From Candidatus Gastranaerophilales bacterium (GTDB lineage Bacteria > Cyanobacteriota > Vampirovibrionia > Gastranaerophilales > Gastranaerophilaceae): DNA of 64,000 bases. Position 1 is the stretch's first letter; every line of letters begins with the position of its first letter. Below, in pieces: positions 25,846 to 34,372 of the stretch. A program made the position numbers and the translations under genes. The notes under the pieces were generated by a model. The model worked only from the letters and a program-made list of their open reading frames with translations, ran no database searches and had not been told where the DNA came from. The DNA is taken from NCBI GenBank assembly GCA_944324185.1, contig CALUVI010000005.1:1-64000 (forward strand), in the 5' to 3' direction.

Positions 25846-27267
25846 TTAACCTTTTGTATTTAATACAAACTTAACGGCATCATCTTTTGTAACGATATCG
25901 CCGTTTAACTGCGCCTCAGTTAGCGCGTTAACTATTTTGCCTAAAAGCGGTGACGGCTTAATGTCCAAAATCTGCATAATTTCATTCCCGTCGAGAAGTT
26001 TTGGCAAAGGCTCCAGCGTTTCGCGCTTTTCAAGGTAAAAGTTTAAAAGAGTTTCTAAACCGTCAAGGTTGTTTTTTATCATCTCATCAGTAACATCAAC
26101 TCCTCTTGCAGATAGCCTGTCGGCACGGGCAAGAACAATGTTATCTATTACATTATCTCCCATTTTTCTGATATAGCGCATTTTAACTTTTTCGTTAAAA
26201 TCAGGCGCAGCCAGTACGCTAGAAGGGTAAATATGATTTTTAATCATACAGGAAATATATTCAATTTGCTTTTTAGAAAATTTTAAGTTTCTAAGACGCG
26301 GAATTACCATTTTGGAGCCAACGTCATCGTGCTTAATAAACCTGTGACGGGCGCTGCAGGACGTACATTCCGGCTTGTTGTGCAAACAAGCGTATTTATC
26401 ACACCTGTCTTTGCCTCCTTCAAGAGTCCAGGTGGAGAACTTCCCTATATCGTGCAGAAAACCTGCAAGTTTCAGATGATTTATCCGGGGAAAACCGCCA
26501 AAATCGACTCTCGCTAAGTGCTCTTTAATTTCTTCCGGAGCATTTGCGTACTGAATTTCTATCTGCCTTACGGTTTCCACGACATGATGGAATAAATCCA
26601 GATGATGATGCGTGTTTGGTGTAACTTTTTTCATCTCGATAACGCAAGGAAATATTTTATCTAAAAGCCCGAATTCGTCCATTTTCAAAAGAACTTTTGA
26701 GGCAAAGTCCCCGCCGAAGAGTTTCATAAGTTCGTAGTGAATCCGCTCCGGCGCCGGATTTAGAGCAAGCGGTAAATATTTTTTTATAGCAGCTTCCATA
26801 TCCGGTGTCATTGAAAAGCCGGTTGTTGCTGTAAATCTGAAAGCTCGTAGAATTCTTAGAGGATCTTCTTCAAAATTCTTATCATCAATGTGTCTTAAAA
26901 CTTTGTTTTTTAAATCCGCCATCCCGCCTGTTGTATCAATAATTTTGTCCGCTTTAAGGTCATAGGCTATGGCATTTATTGTAAAATCACGCCTTTTCAG
27001 GTCATCTTCAATAGTTTCACCCTGAAGCTCCGATATATCAAAGAAATTAATTTTATCCTCAAGAACTACACGATAAATTTTGTTTTCGGAATCAAGCACA
27101 ATAAAAGTTCCGCAAAAATCCACAGCAAGCTTCTTTGCAAACTCTTCTGCGCCTTTGATTGTAATATCCCTGTCAGTAGTGGTTTTTCCGAGCATTAAAT
27201 CCCTTATTGCGCCGCCTACAAGATAACCGTCATGGATTTCAGATAAAAATTCATCCCTGATATTCAT
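25846..27267 (-). CDS. cca: CCA tRNA nucleotidyltransferase / polyA polymerase family with HD domain
   Basis: A 473-residue class II nucleotidyltransferase that builds or repairs the CCA end of tRNA. LVGGAIRDLMLG (16-27) and the DRD metal residues (Asp32, Asp34) form the active site. RRDFTINAIAYD is the flexible-loop motif, and RILRAFRF is a tRNA-nucleotidyltransferase landmark. An HD domain follows (LAGFLHDIGK, near 266-275), with an unusual insertion rich in Cys (RCDKYACLHNKPECTSCSAR) that could bind zinc. It overlaps rsmE by 17 bp. PolyA polymerase activity cannot be excluded by sequence. Confidence 0.9.
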   Translation of the reverse strand: MNIRDEFLSEIHDGYLVGGAIRDLMLGKTTTDRDITIKGAEEFAKKLAVDFCGTFIVLDSENKIYRVVLEDKINFFDISELQGETIEDDLKRRDFTINAIAYDLKADKIIDTTGGMADLKNKVLRHIDDKNFEEDPLRILRAFRFTATTGFSMTPDMEAAIKKYLPLALNPAPERIHYELMKLFGGDFASKVLLKMDEFGLLDKIFPCVIEMKKVTPNTHHHLDLFHHVVETVRQIEIQYANAPEEIKEHLARVDFGGFPRINHLKLAGFLHDIGKFSTWTLEGGKDRCDKYACLHNKPECTSCSARHRFIKHDDVGSKMVIPRLRNLKFSKKQIEYISCMIKNHIYPSSVLAAPDFNEKVKMRYIRKMGDNVIDNIVLARADRLSARGVDVTDEMIKNNLDGLETLLNFYLEKRETLEPLPKLLDGNEIMQILDIKPSPLLGKIVNALTEAQLNGDIVTKDDAVKFVLNTKG

Positions 27268-28006
27268 AGATAATATCTCCTAAAGCGGTTATAACGGCAG
27301 TATCGGCTTTTAGTATCAAATCACCGAGAGTAATCAAAGGAAGATTTTTCCCTCTAAAGTATTCAAATTCCCGCTCCGAAAATCCGCCTTCCGGTCCGAT
27401 GATTACAAGAAATTTCTCACCTTTTTTTACCGGATTTTCTTTCAAATACTGTTTTAGACTCATCTCACAAGAGCGTTCCGCAAAAACTATAATTCTGTCA
27501 AAGTCTTTAGTTAAGACTTCTTCAAGAGTAGAAAGTTCGTGGCAGGTCGGAATCTTTGTCCTCTCACACTGTTTGGAAGCTTCATACATAACCCGCTGCC
27601 ATTTTTCGTGTTTATCAACTTTTAAAGCACAATTATCCGTTGCAACCGGAAAAACTTCTCTTATTCCAAGCTCTGTTGCTTTTTCCATAATCGTAAGCTG
27701 AGAGTCGCTTCTCAGGGGGCTTTGTGCTAAATATAAGTCAAAATCCAAATCTCTTTTTGACGGGTAAGATTTTTGAATCTCGCAAATAATTTCTTTAGAG
27801 TTAATCTCCTTAATGATTGTTTCATACTGAATCTGGTTATCATCAATAAGCAAAAGTTTTTCTCCCGTCCTTGCACGCAGCGAACGCGCAATATGCCGGT
27901 AGTTATCGGTATCTTTGATTGTAATCAGAGGCGGTTCGATTTTGTTGGGATTGTTTTCCTTATTTATCCCTGGATTTCCCCCTCCGCCTATAAAGAAGTG
28001 CGGCAT
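27251..28006 (-). CDS. rsmE: 16S rRNA (uracil1498-N3)-methyltransferase
   Basis: A 251-residue SPOUT methyltransferase that modifies U1498 in the small-subunit rRNA. MPHFF at the start and IGPEGGFSEREFEY plus LGDLILKADTAVITAL near the C-terminus are RsmE signatures, the latter forming the SAM-binding knot. An odd Gly/Asn-rich insert (GGGGNPGINKENNPNK, residues 8-23) interrupts the N-terminal PUA-like domain and resembles translated intergenic repeat. It overlaps the MATE gene upstream by 19 bp and cca downstream by 17 bp, so the three form one operon. Confidence 0.92.
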   Translation of the reverse strand: MPHFFIGGGGNPGINKENNPNKIEPPLITIKDTDNYRHIARSLRARTGEKLLLIDDNQIQYETIIKEINSKEIICEIQKSYPSKRDLDFDLYLAQSPLRSDSQLTIMEKATELGIREVFPVATDNCALKVDKHEKWQRVMYEASKQCERTKIPTCHELSTLEEVLTKDFDRIIVFAERSCEMSLKQYLKENPVKKGEKFLVIIGPEGGFSEREFEYFRGKNLPLITLGDLILKADTAVITALGDIIYEYQG

Positions 28007-29316
28007 GATGTTTCTTTGTACTCCGTTTTGAATTTCTTAATAAGTGTTACTAACATTATTGTACACAAAACAACAGCAGAAATACCAAGGCTGTACCAGA
28101 ATCCTAAAAGATTTAATTTTAATTTAAGCCCGAAGTAACACCCGAGAGGAATTGATATAAGCCAGTAAGCAATGAAGTTTGCAAGCATTACAACTCCGGT
28201 TTGTTTAATCCCTTTAAACACTCCGGCTAACGCTACCTGCAAGCCGTCAAAAACTTGAAATGCGCACAACATATAAACTACAGGTATACAAACTTCAACA
28301 AGTTCTGCATCTTTTGTAAACAAACTTAACAGAAGTTCCGGAAAAATTCCGACAACAATTGCAGAGCAGGTCATAAATGCTACACACATTGCAATACCTG
28401 TATAAGCGTAAGTTTTAAGCGATTTAAAATACTTAGCCCCGTTTGCAAACCCGACTTTTACAGCTGTAGCGTTTGAAATTGCAAGCGGAACCATAAATGA
28501 CACGCTGGTGAGAGTGCAGACAATATTTTGAGCCGCTGCGTAAATTCCTGAAATTCTGCCCAGAATTACCGTGATTGCATTAAACCCGATAAACTCTATC
28601 ATAACCGCAAGAGATGCCGGAACGCCGACACGGAGCATATCTTTGTAATAATTTTTATCCTTGTGGTGTTTGATATTTACTTTTTTATAGCAATAAATTA
28701 AAAGCACAAGCCCCATAATATATCTTGTAATTAAACTTGCAAGTGCAAGCCCTGCCGTTCCCATCTCCGGAATTATTCCCCAGCCGAACGCCAGCAGAAT
28801 ATTTAATCCGAGGTTAATGAAAATGCAAATAACCGTTAGAATATTCGGAAAAACAACAATCTCAAATGCCTGCAAAAACTCTTTTACAACACAATGGATA
28901 TAAGCGCCGAAAGTTGAAAAAACTGTTATCCAGAAATAGTCCTTGATTAAAGGCACAAGTTTTGCTTCAAACCCAAATTTGTCAATAAGCGGAATGAATG
29001 CCGCTATTAGGATTGACATTATGACTGATAGAATCGAGGCAAATTTTAACGACGGGTAAAAATACTTTTCAGCTTCTTTTCCTGCCCCCCGGTAATTGGA
29101 AAGGATTGCGGAAGTGCTCCCTAATATTCCGATTCCGAATATCATAATGCAGTTAATAATAGCCGTTGCAAGACTTACAGCCGCAAGCGTATCAGTTGAA
29201 TACCTTCCCGCAACAATAACATCTCCGACACCTATCATAATGAAGCCTAAATTACCCAGAATAATAGGTCCTGCAATATTTGCAATATCTTTTATATAAA
29301 AATTTCTGACCAGCAT
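27988..29316 (-). CDS. MATE-family efflux transporter
   Basis: A 442-residue, 12-helix inner-membrane protein of the multi-antimicrobial extrusion family, which exports organic cations or drugs against sodium or protons. The N-terminal IAGPIILGNLGFIMIGVGDV and the AAVSLATAI segment are typical, and the mid-protein repeat (VGVPASLAVMIEFIGFNAIT) matches the internal pseudo-duplication of the family. Substrate is unknown. It is the first gene of the MATE-rsmE-cca operon. The start has no clear ribosome site, and TACAAT lies 9 nt upstream. Confidence 0.9.
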   Translation of the reverse strand: MLVRNFYIKDIANIAGPIILGNLGFIMIGVGDVIVAGRYSTDTLAAVSLATAIINCIMIFGIGILGSTSAILSNYRGAGKEAEKYFYPSLKFASILSVIMSILIAAFIPLIDKFGFEAKLVPLIKDYFWITVFSTFGAYIHCVVKEFLQAFEIVVFPNILTVICIFINLGLNILLAFGWGIIPEMGTAGLALASLITRYIMGLVLLIYCYKKVNIKHHKDKNYYKDMLRVGVPASLAVMIEFIGFNAITVILGRISGIYAAAQNIVCTLTSVSFMVPLAISNATAVKVGFANGAKYFKSLKTYAYTGIAMCVAFMTCSAIVVGIFPELLLSLFTKDAELVEVCIPVVYMLCAFQVFDGLQVALAGVFKGIKQTGVVMLANFIAYWLISIPLGCYFGLKLKLNLLGFWYSLGISAVVLCTIMLVTLIKKFKTEYKETSCRTSL

Positions 29317-29829
29317 AATGACAATATTGTATTATAAAGCAAAAGCAGAATAAAGGGGGGGAGAAATGCAGGTTGGGTGAAACCATATATTTACAGAGCT
29401 TTTGTCGGGCTGAAGCCCGAACATACATTTACCCCAAAGAGGGCGAGGGAGAGGGGACAATAGAACGATAACGCGCATTCCTTCCACGGATAAATACATC
29501 CTGCTTGTAGTATCAAACCAATATATTTACCCCAGGAAGGTTAGGATGGGGATTAGTCTTGACTAACCCCCTCCCGCATTTGTAGCTCGCTAACGCTCAC
29601 ACAACTGCGACCTCCCCGCCGGAGAGGTGAGCACAATTTCAAGATAACGCAATAATTAAACAATAGTCTCAGTAGTGTGGAGCTTGCTCCACAAAATTTA
29701 ATTTATAATAAATTTACACAACTCTTGTGGAGCAAGCTCCACACTACTGCTATATTAAGGTCTTGAGAAGAATCCCTTTAACTTTAATTATTTATTTTGA
29801 CAAAGAATTATCCTTATCATACGATAAAG
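29317..29829. repeat. Composite intergenic repeat island F
   Basis: No gene is visible. Elements include a GGTTGGGTGAAACC hairpin (about 29371), GTCGGGCTGAAGCCCGA (29404-29420), inverted GGGGTAAAT (29427-29435, 29525-29533), an inverted copy of the GGGGAGGTCGCAGTTGTG unit (about 29575-29620), and two oppositely oriented copies of the GTGGAGC-type hairpin (29677-29692 and 29727-29742), 50 bp apart. The last 70 bases lead into the riboswitch. Confidence 0.82.
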
Positions 29830-30010
29830 AAAACTAAATACGGGGAAACTACGGTGGAATTCCGTGACTGTGCCGCAGCCGTAAAAGCCGGAATGCTCAA
29901 GAGCTCTCGTTCCATCCCTTCATAGGGGAGGGTGGGGGCTAATCTTAAAACAATGCTGCGAGTCACAGTTTTGTATGTAGCTTTCTTTTACTGCGGCGAA
30001 ATTTCCCTCA
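29830..30010 (+). ncRNA. Cobalamin riboswitch
   Basis: The conserved core is readable: GGGGAA (29842-29847), CGGTGGAATTCCG with the P4-like stem (29852-29864), GACTG, then TGCCGCAGCCGTAA (29871-29884), and the B12-box-like GCTGCGAGTCACAG (29955-29968). GCCGCAG (29872-29878) is perfectly complementary to CTGCGGC (29991-29997), the L5-L13 kissing loop that cobalamin riboswitches use to sense ligand. The variable middle (29900-29945) carries a purine-rich stretch like the local intergenic repeats. It precedes the start at 30057 by about 47 nt, so control of translation initiation is likely. Exact ends are approximate. Confidence 0.88.
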
Positions 30011-30056
30011 AAACAATACATAAGATAAACTAAAAAGCAGTAAAGGAAGTTTTTTA

Positions 30057-30764
30057 TTGGCAGGAATATCAGCCGGAGCCGGAAAAGTTAATACAGGAAC
30101 CTGTCCGCACGGAATGTCGCCGGGCGCCTGTCCTATTTGTTCGGGTATGGGCGGCGGAGGCAGCACAAGAATGGGCGAACGTCCGCAAAAAGCAGGTGAA
30201 TGGAGTTATCATCAGTGCGCAATGATTGGCGCAATGATGAGGGCAAGAGAACAGAGGCTTGAAGCTCATGAAAAAAATCTGCTCAACCATGCGCAACAGC
30301 TTTTGCAGTTTCAGCAAAACCTGGAGAAATTAGCGCAAAAAATGATTGATTTTATCAATCAAAGTTCAACCGGCTTTATTTTAAAACCTGTTGTGTATAC
30401 AATTAGTAATATCGTCGTTGGCGGAGTAAATAACCTTATAAAAGGTATAGCTGCTGTCCTTAATGTAATTTCTAATATTAAAGACAAACTATCTCAAATC
30501 AAACAGAAACTGGTCGATATTCAGGATAAGCTTAATGCTATATTCGGGGAAGCAAAGGCTTTTATTGAAAAAAAAGTCTCTGAAATCGTAAGCACGGTAA
30601 AATCGAAACTGGAAGGACTTTTTAAGATTTTTAAAAGAAATAACACAAAAGACGATGATACAAAAATTGATGAAGATAAAAAAATATTTAATCTAAAAAC
30701 CATATTACACAAAATCATGCGAAGAAAGAAAAAAGATGATACCGAAAGTGAATCTGGATCTTGA
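30057..30764 (+). CDS. Cys/His-motif protein under cobalamin riboswitch control (unknown function)
   Basis: A 235-residue protein with a TTG start behind AAGGAAG. Near the N-terminus TCPHGMSPGACPICSG (15-30) places Cys16, His18, Cys25 and Cys28 as a probable metal- or cofactor-binding site, followed by a Gly-rich run. Residues about 60-105 are a charged helix (RAREQRLEAHEKNLLNHAQQ). A moderately hydrophobic stretch spans about 115-145, then a long Lys-rich helical tail. It is not a known B12 uptake or synthesis protein. Riboswitch control implies a role in cobalamin or cobalt use, or in a B12-replaceable process; that is inference. It overlaps the next gene by 29 bp. Confidence 0.75.
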   Translation: MAGISAGAGKVNTGTCPHGMSPGACPICSGMGGGGSTRMGERPQKAGEWSYHQCAMIGAMMRAREQRLEAHEKNLLNHAQQLLQFQQNLEKLAQKMIDFINQSSTGFILKPVVYTISNIVVGGVNNLIKGIAAVLNVISNIKDKLSQIKQKLVDIQDKLNAIFGEAKAFIEKKVSEIVSTVKSKLEGLFKIFKRNNTKDDDTKIDEDKKIFNLKTILHKIMRRKKKDDTESESGS

Positions 30765-32250
30765 ATCTTCAAGACATCAGAAAAATATGACAAATACTCA
30801 AAAAAAGAATGACACCTATGTTAAAGAAGGTGTTATTGTAAACACGTTTGTCAAAGACCCGCTGCTTGAAGGACCAAAGTCATCACCACTTAACGAAACT
30901 TACGATACACTTGTAATATCTGATGAAATACCACTTCCTTCGGGTGTTTACGAAAAAGAGGATAAAAACAAAAGTCCGCTTTTGCCATTGTGCGCGGCGA
31001 CAGTAGGTGTGATGGCTTTGCTGGGCGGATTTACCGCAATGATGAAAAAGTTTTCCAAAGGCAAGTTAGAGAGTTCAAAAGAATATCTGCTGCCGGGAAT
31101 TACAAGAAACCACTGCATTAATGACGAGATTCACCAGAGTATTTTTAGTATGATTCAATCTCCGAGCAGGAAAACAATCCTCGCATCACTGGGCGTGATT
31201 ACATTAGGCTCAATGGCTTTTATGGGAAAAATATTTATTGACGGGTTTAAGGAGGTCTGGGTCAAAAAACAGGAGGCTGATATTCAGAAAAATTTGCAGG
31301 AAAACCTGATTGCGGTTGAAACACGCTCTTTTTCAGGAAAAATTCAGATTATAAGGAGTATGCTCTCTTCTAAAGCCAAAGCGTTTTCAGAAGAGCTTGC
31401 GCCGGAAAAACCGTACGAAAATACTTCTTTTAAAGCCAAAGAAAAACAAGATAAAAATAATGATAACAAATCTCTTATGATTGCAGGCGGAATAACGCTG
31501 CTTTCAATTTTAGGACTCGGCTACTGGGCAGTTAGAAACATCAGAAAAAGTGACGAATTTATTACAAAAGGGCTGAAAAATACCAGAAAAGGGCTGGATA
31601 ATGTAATAGATGATTTTAATAAAAATAAGCCGATAGGAGAAATTCAGGGACATAACGGAGAAGTTTTGACCGGAAAAGAGGCGTACAAGCTTCTTATAGA
31701 AAACCTTCTGGAATCTGTTTATGCAAGACCTGATGAAGTTAAGCAAACCGTAGATAAAATGAATCTGCCTCTAAAGGAGAAAGCAGAGTATTTAAACCGG
31801 CTTCTTGACAGTATGAATCAGGCAACTGAAAAGGTTAATCCGATGATGGGCGGAAGCGGCAGAAATAAAATTACTTATTTTTCCCACGTAAATGATTATC
31901 TTTCGTTTTTCTATGACTGGCTTATGAACCCTAAAAACCCTCAGTTTAAAAATCTGTTTTTCGGTATTGCCGGAATTTCAGCACTTGCCTACGGCGGTAA
32001 AGCTGCAGCAGAAGCTGTTAAAGAAGTGCAGGTAAAAAAATACAACGCGCAGATTGAATTAAACCTGCAAAACAGGCTTGTGTCTACCGAACTTCGTAAC
32101 TTTAAAGCAAAAAAAGAGTCTGCAATAGAACCTTTATGCGATGAGTTTTTCAAGCAAAAAGAAAACGGAAAATCCAACGAAGAGTTAAAAATTATAGCCG
32201 ACAATATTTTGTTTGAAATCAAAAATGGTCCACCGTTTGTTTATTCTTAA
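30736..32250 (+). CDS. Membrane protein with internal duplication, second gene of the cobalamin-controlled operon
   Basis: A 504-residue protein of unknown family with about four transmembrane helices (near 82-103, 147-168, 246-266 and 406-424). Two segments are clearly related: residues 172-202 (KEVWVKKQEADIQKNLQEN...) and 429-460 (KEVQVKKYNAQIELNLQNR...). Each directly follows a membrane helix, so the protein arose by duplication of a helix-plus-coil unit. Cysteines are few. It starts inside the riboswitch-controlled Cys/His gene and should share its regulation. The stop overlaps the convergent HAD gene by 4 bp. Confidence 0.7.
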   Translation: MIPKVNLDLESSRHQKNMTNTQKKNDTYVKEGVIVNTFVKDPLLEGPKSSPLNETYDTLVISDEIPLPSGVYEKEDKNKSPLLPLCAATVGVMALLGGFTAMMKKFSKGKLESSKEYLLPGITRNHCINDEIHQSIFSMIQSPSRKTILASLGVITLGSMAFMGKIFIDGFKEVWVKKQEADIQKNLQENLIAVETRSFSGKIQIIRSMLSSKAKAFSEELAPEKPYENTSFKAKEKQDKNNDNKSLMIAGGITLLSILGLGYWAVRNIRKSDEFITKGLKNTRKGLDNVIDDFNKNKPIGEIQGHNGEVLTGKEAYKLLIENLLESVYARPDEVKQTVDKMNLPLKEKAEYLNRLLDSMNQATEKVNPMMGGSGRNKITYFSHVNDYLSFFYDWLMNPKNPQFKNLFFGIAGISALAYGGKAAAEAVKEVQVKKYNAQIELNLQNRLVSTELRNFKAKKESAIEPLCDEFFKQKENGKSNEELKIIADNILFEIKNGPPFVYS

Positions 32251-33029
32251 CAAAATCTTTCCATTGCTTTTACAAAACCGTCATTAAAAACAGTGTCTGT
32301 TGTATAATTTGCGACCTGCTTTAATTCTTCTGTTGCATTACCCATTGCAACACGTATTCCGCCGGCTTTTAAGAGGGCAATGTCGTTGTTTTGGTCGCCT
32401 ATTGTTAAAGTCTCTTCTTCTTTTATTCCCCAATAATTTTGCAGGAATTGTACAGCGCAGTATTTTGAAGCTTCTTTGTTTGAAAATTCAAGGAAATACG
32501 GAGTTGATTTAACTATATAAAGTTCAGGAAAAATCTCCGGCAATTCTTTTTCTAACCTGTCGATTTTATCCGGATTAGAATAATCAATTGCAAGGAGTTT
32601 ATTAACCTTGTCTTTTTTTATATCTTTAAAGGCGCAAATTTCATACTCTGTATGCAAATTATTGCAATAGCGCTCAATTTCATAACACTCTTTTTCAGAA
32701 TACAAAATATCATCGTTATACAAATTTATATGAATGTTTTCCTCTTTTGCACAATCGAGAATTTTCTCTGTCTGCTCCGGTGTCAGGCATCTCTCGTAGA
32801 GGGTTTTATCCTGATACTTTATTAATCCGCCCTGATAAGATACAACAGGAGTATCAAGCCCTAAATCATCTGCAATCCTTGTTGCTGCAGCGTTCATCCT
32901 GCCGGTTACAAGGACAACTTTTATTCCTTTATTGCATAATTTGCGAACACACTGTTTTACTCCTTCGGTAAAGTTGCCTTCAGGAATTAAAAGCGTACCG
33001 TCAATATCAGTTGCAACAAGTTTTATCAT
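32247..33029 (-). CDS. Cof-type HAD-superfamily phosphatase
   Basis: A 260-residue soluble hydrolase. DIDGTLL (8-14) supplies the nucleophile Asp8 and acid/base Asp10. VVLVTGR (motif II), a C2B-type cap and GDQNNDIALLKAGG (motif IV) complete the Cof group. These enzymes dephosphorylate sugar phosphates, nucleotides or cofactors such as pyridoxal or FMN; the substrate here is unknown. It overlaps the TolC-family gene upstream by 4 bp and is probably in one transcript with it. Confidence 0.88.
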   Translation of the reverse strand: MIKLVATDIDGTLLIPEGNFTEGVKQCVRKLCNKGIKVVLVTGRMNAAATRIADDLGLDTPVVSYQGGLIKYQDKTLYERCLTPEQTEKILDCAKEENIHINLYNDDILYSEKECYEIERYCNNLHTEYEICAFKDIKKDKVNKLLAIDYSNPDKIDRLEKELPEIFPELYIVKSTPYFLEFSNKEASKYCAVQFLQNYWGIKEEETLTIGDQNNDIALLKAGGIRVAMGNATEELKQVANYTTDTVFNDGFVKAMERFC

Positions 33030-34288
33030 AATAAATCCTCTTCTATCAAAATATCATGCCCGATATCCTGCATTAATTCCAGATACGAATAAAAATGTCT
33101 GGACATAGATGCAAGATACTGGCTCAGAACTTCCTGATGCCCGTTTTCGTTAATTACTAAATCAGTATAGGAATTTTTGCCCTTAATATACCCTTCGGTT
33201 GAAAGCTTAACAATTTTTTCGGAATCTTCAAGTATTTTTTTTGAATGTTCCATATTCTCGGCAGAATACTTAAAAATATTGTAATCTTTTTTTAGTTCAT
33301 ACTTTAATTGATATTCATAAGCTTTTTTGTTAACTTTGCTCCTTTCAAGAAATATTTCAGCCTTTTGTATTTCCGGAGTGAAGTTATAAAGAATCGGAAC
33401 ATCCATCCCGAAACCTACATAAGCGCCGCCATAGTTATTTGTTGTGTTTCTATATGCCTGCCAAGCATATCCGCCTGCAATACTTATATCGGGAACTCTG
33501 TTTCTTTTTGCCTGCAATACTTCATCCTGAGATTTTTTTATATTCATATCCGAAAGCTTTATAATATAACTGTATTGAAGCGCAGTATTTTCCAGAAATT
33601 TATACTCGGGAAGCTTTATATCCAAAAATGCACTATGTCCGATAAGTGAATCCTCAAGTGTATCATACATAACATCTTCTTTTCCGGTATTCAAGACCTT
33701 GTTAAGGTCAAATTGTTTAGCAAAAACATTAGCCTTAGCCCTGTTAACTTCTATAAGCTGCTGCCCGTACTGAATATCGGCTTTTAAATTATCAATCTCG
33801 TAAGAAGGATATTTAGGCTTCTCAGTTGTAATTTTTACAAGGTCTTTAAACAGTTTAAGGCGGTCCTCCTGTATTTTATATACAGATTTTGCATACAAAA
33901 CATCAAAATATGCCTGCATAATCTGCAATTTGTAATTGTGTTCCGCCTGCATAAGTTCTGTTTCTTTTATAGAATACTCTTTTTCGGCAATCTTTTTTCT
34001 AATTCCGCGCTTTAAAACTTCTATCGGAAGATTAACTCCGGCTTGTGATGCGTTTCCGAGGGCAACATTACCCAGAACAACATTTGATTGAATCTCGGGG
34101 TTCTGCAGTCTGTTTGCAATTTTTATATCTTTTTTTGCAGCATCAAGTTCAAGACGCTTCATTTTTAAATCACAATTTTCATTAAGCCCTATTTCAATCA
34201 TTTTGTCTAAATCAACATTCACAACCTCAGCCTGAACGTTGCCTATAGTAAACATAAATACAGCTAATGCAAATAGAAATCTCTTCAT
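33026..34288 (-). CDS. TolC-family outer-membrane efflux protein
   Basis: A 420-residue exported protein. I start it at MKRFLFALAVF, which gives a clean signal peptide cleaved near NVQA-EV; an ATG six codons upstream is possible. The rest is almost all helix with the two TolC-type repeats: NCDLKMKRLELDAAKKDIKI near the N-terminus and YKFLENTALQYSYIIKLSDM in the second half. DISIAGGYAWQ suggests the beta-barrel strand. It should form the trimeric outer-membrane channel of a type I exporter or RND pump. No partner pump lies beside it. Confidence 0.87.
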   Translation of the reverse strand: MKRFLFALAVFMFTIGNVQAEVVNVDLDKMIEIGLNENCDLKMKRLELDAAKKDIKIANRLQNPEIQSNVVLGNVALGNASQAGVNLPIEVLKRGIRKKIAEKEYSIKETELMQAEHNYKLQIMQAYFDVLYAKSVYKIQEDRLKLFKDLVKITTEKPKYPSYEIDNLKADIQYGQQLIEVNRAKANVFAKQFDLNKVLNTGKEDVMYDTLEDSLIGHSAFLDIKLPEYKFLENTALQYSYIIKLSDMNIKKSQDEVLQAKRNRVPDISIAGGYAWQAYRNTTNNYGGAYVGFGMDVPILYNFTPEIQKAEIFLERSKVNKKAYEYQLKYELKKDYNIFKYSAENMEHSKKILEDSEKIVKLSTEGYIKGKNSYTDLVINENGHQEVLSQYLASMSRHFYSYLELMQDIGHDILIEEDLL

Positions 34289-34306
34289 ACAGAAATATAT
34301 TACCAT

Positions 34307-34327
34307 AAAAAAAACGCCCGGAGGCGT
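34307..34327 (-). terminator. Intrinsic terminator upstream of the TolC gene
   Basis: Read on the minus strand, ACGCC-TCCG-GGCGT is followed by eight T. It ends the Gly/Ala-repeat gene (34373-34927) just before the TolC gene begins. Confidence 0.75.
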
Positions 34328-34372
34328 ATAAATTTGGTTAATTAATAAGGTATTTTAATAAGGTTATTTATG

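Noticed and set aside
29866-29960. Purine-rich middle of the riboswitch as an inserted intergenic repeat that destroys it
   Set aside because: The stretch falls in the region that varies in length in cobalamin riboswitches, and both core halves and the kissing pair remain intact, so function is plausible.
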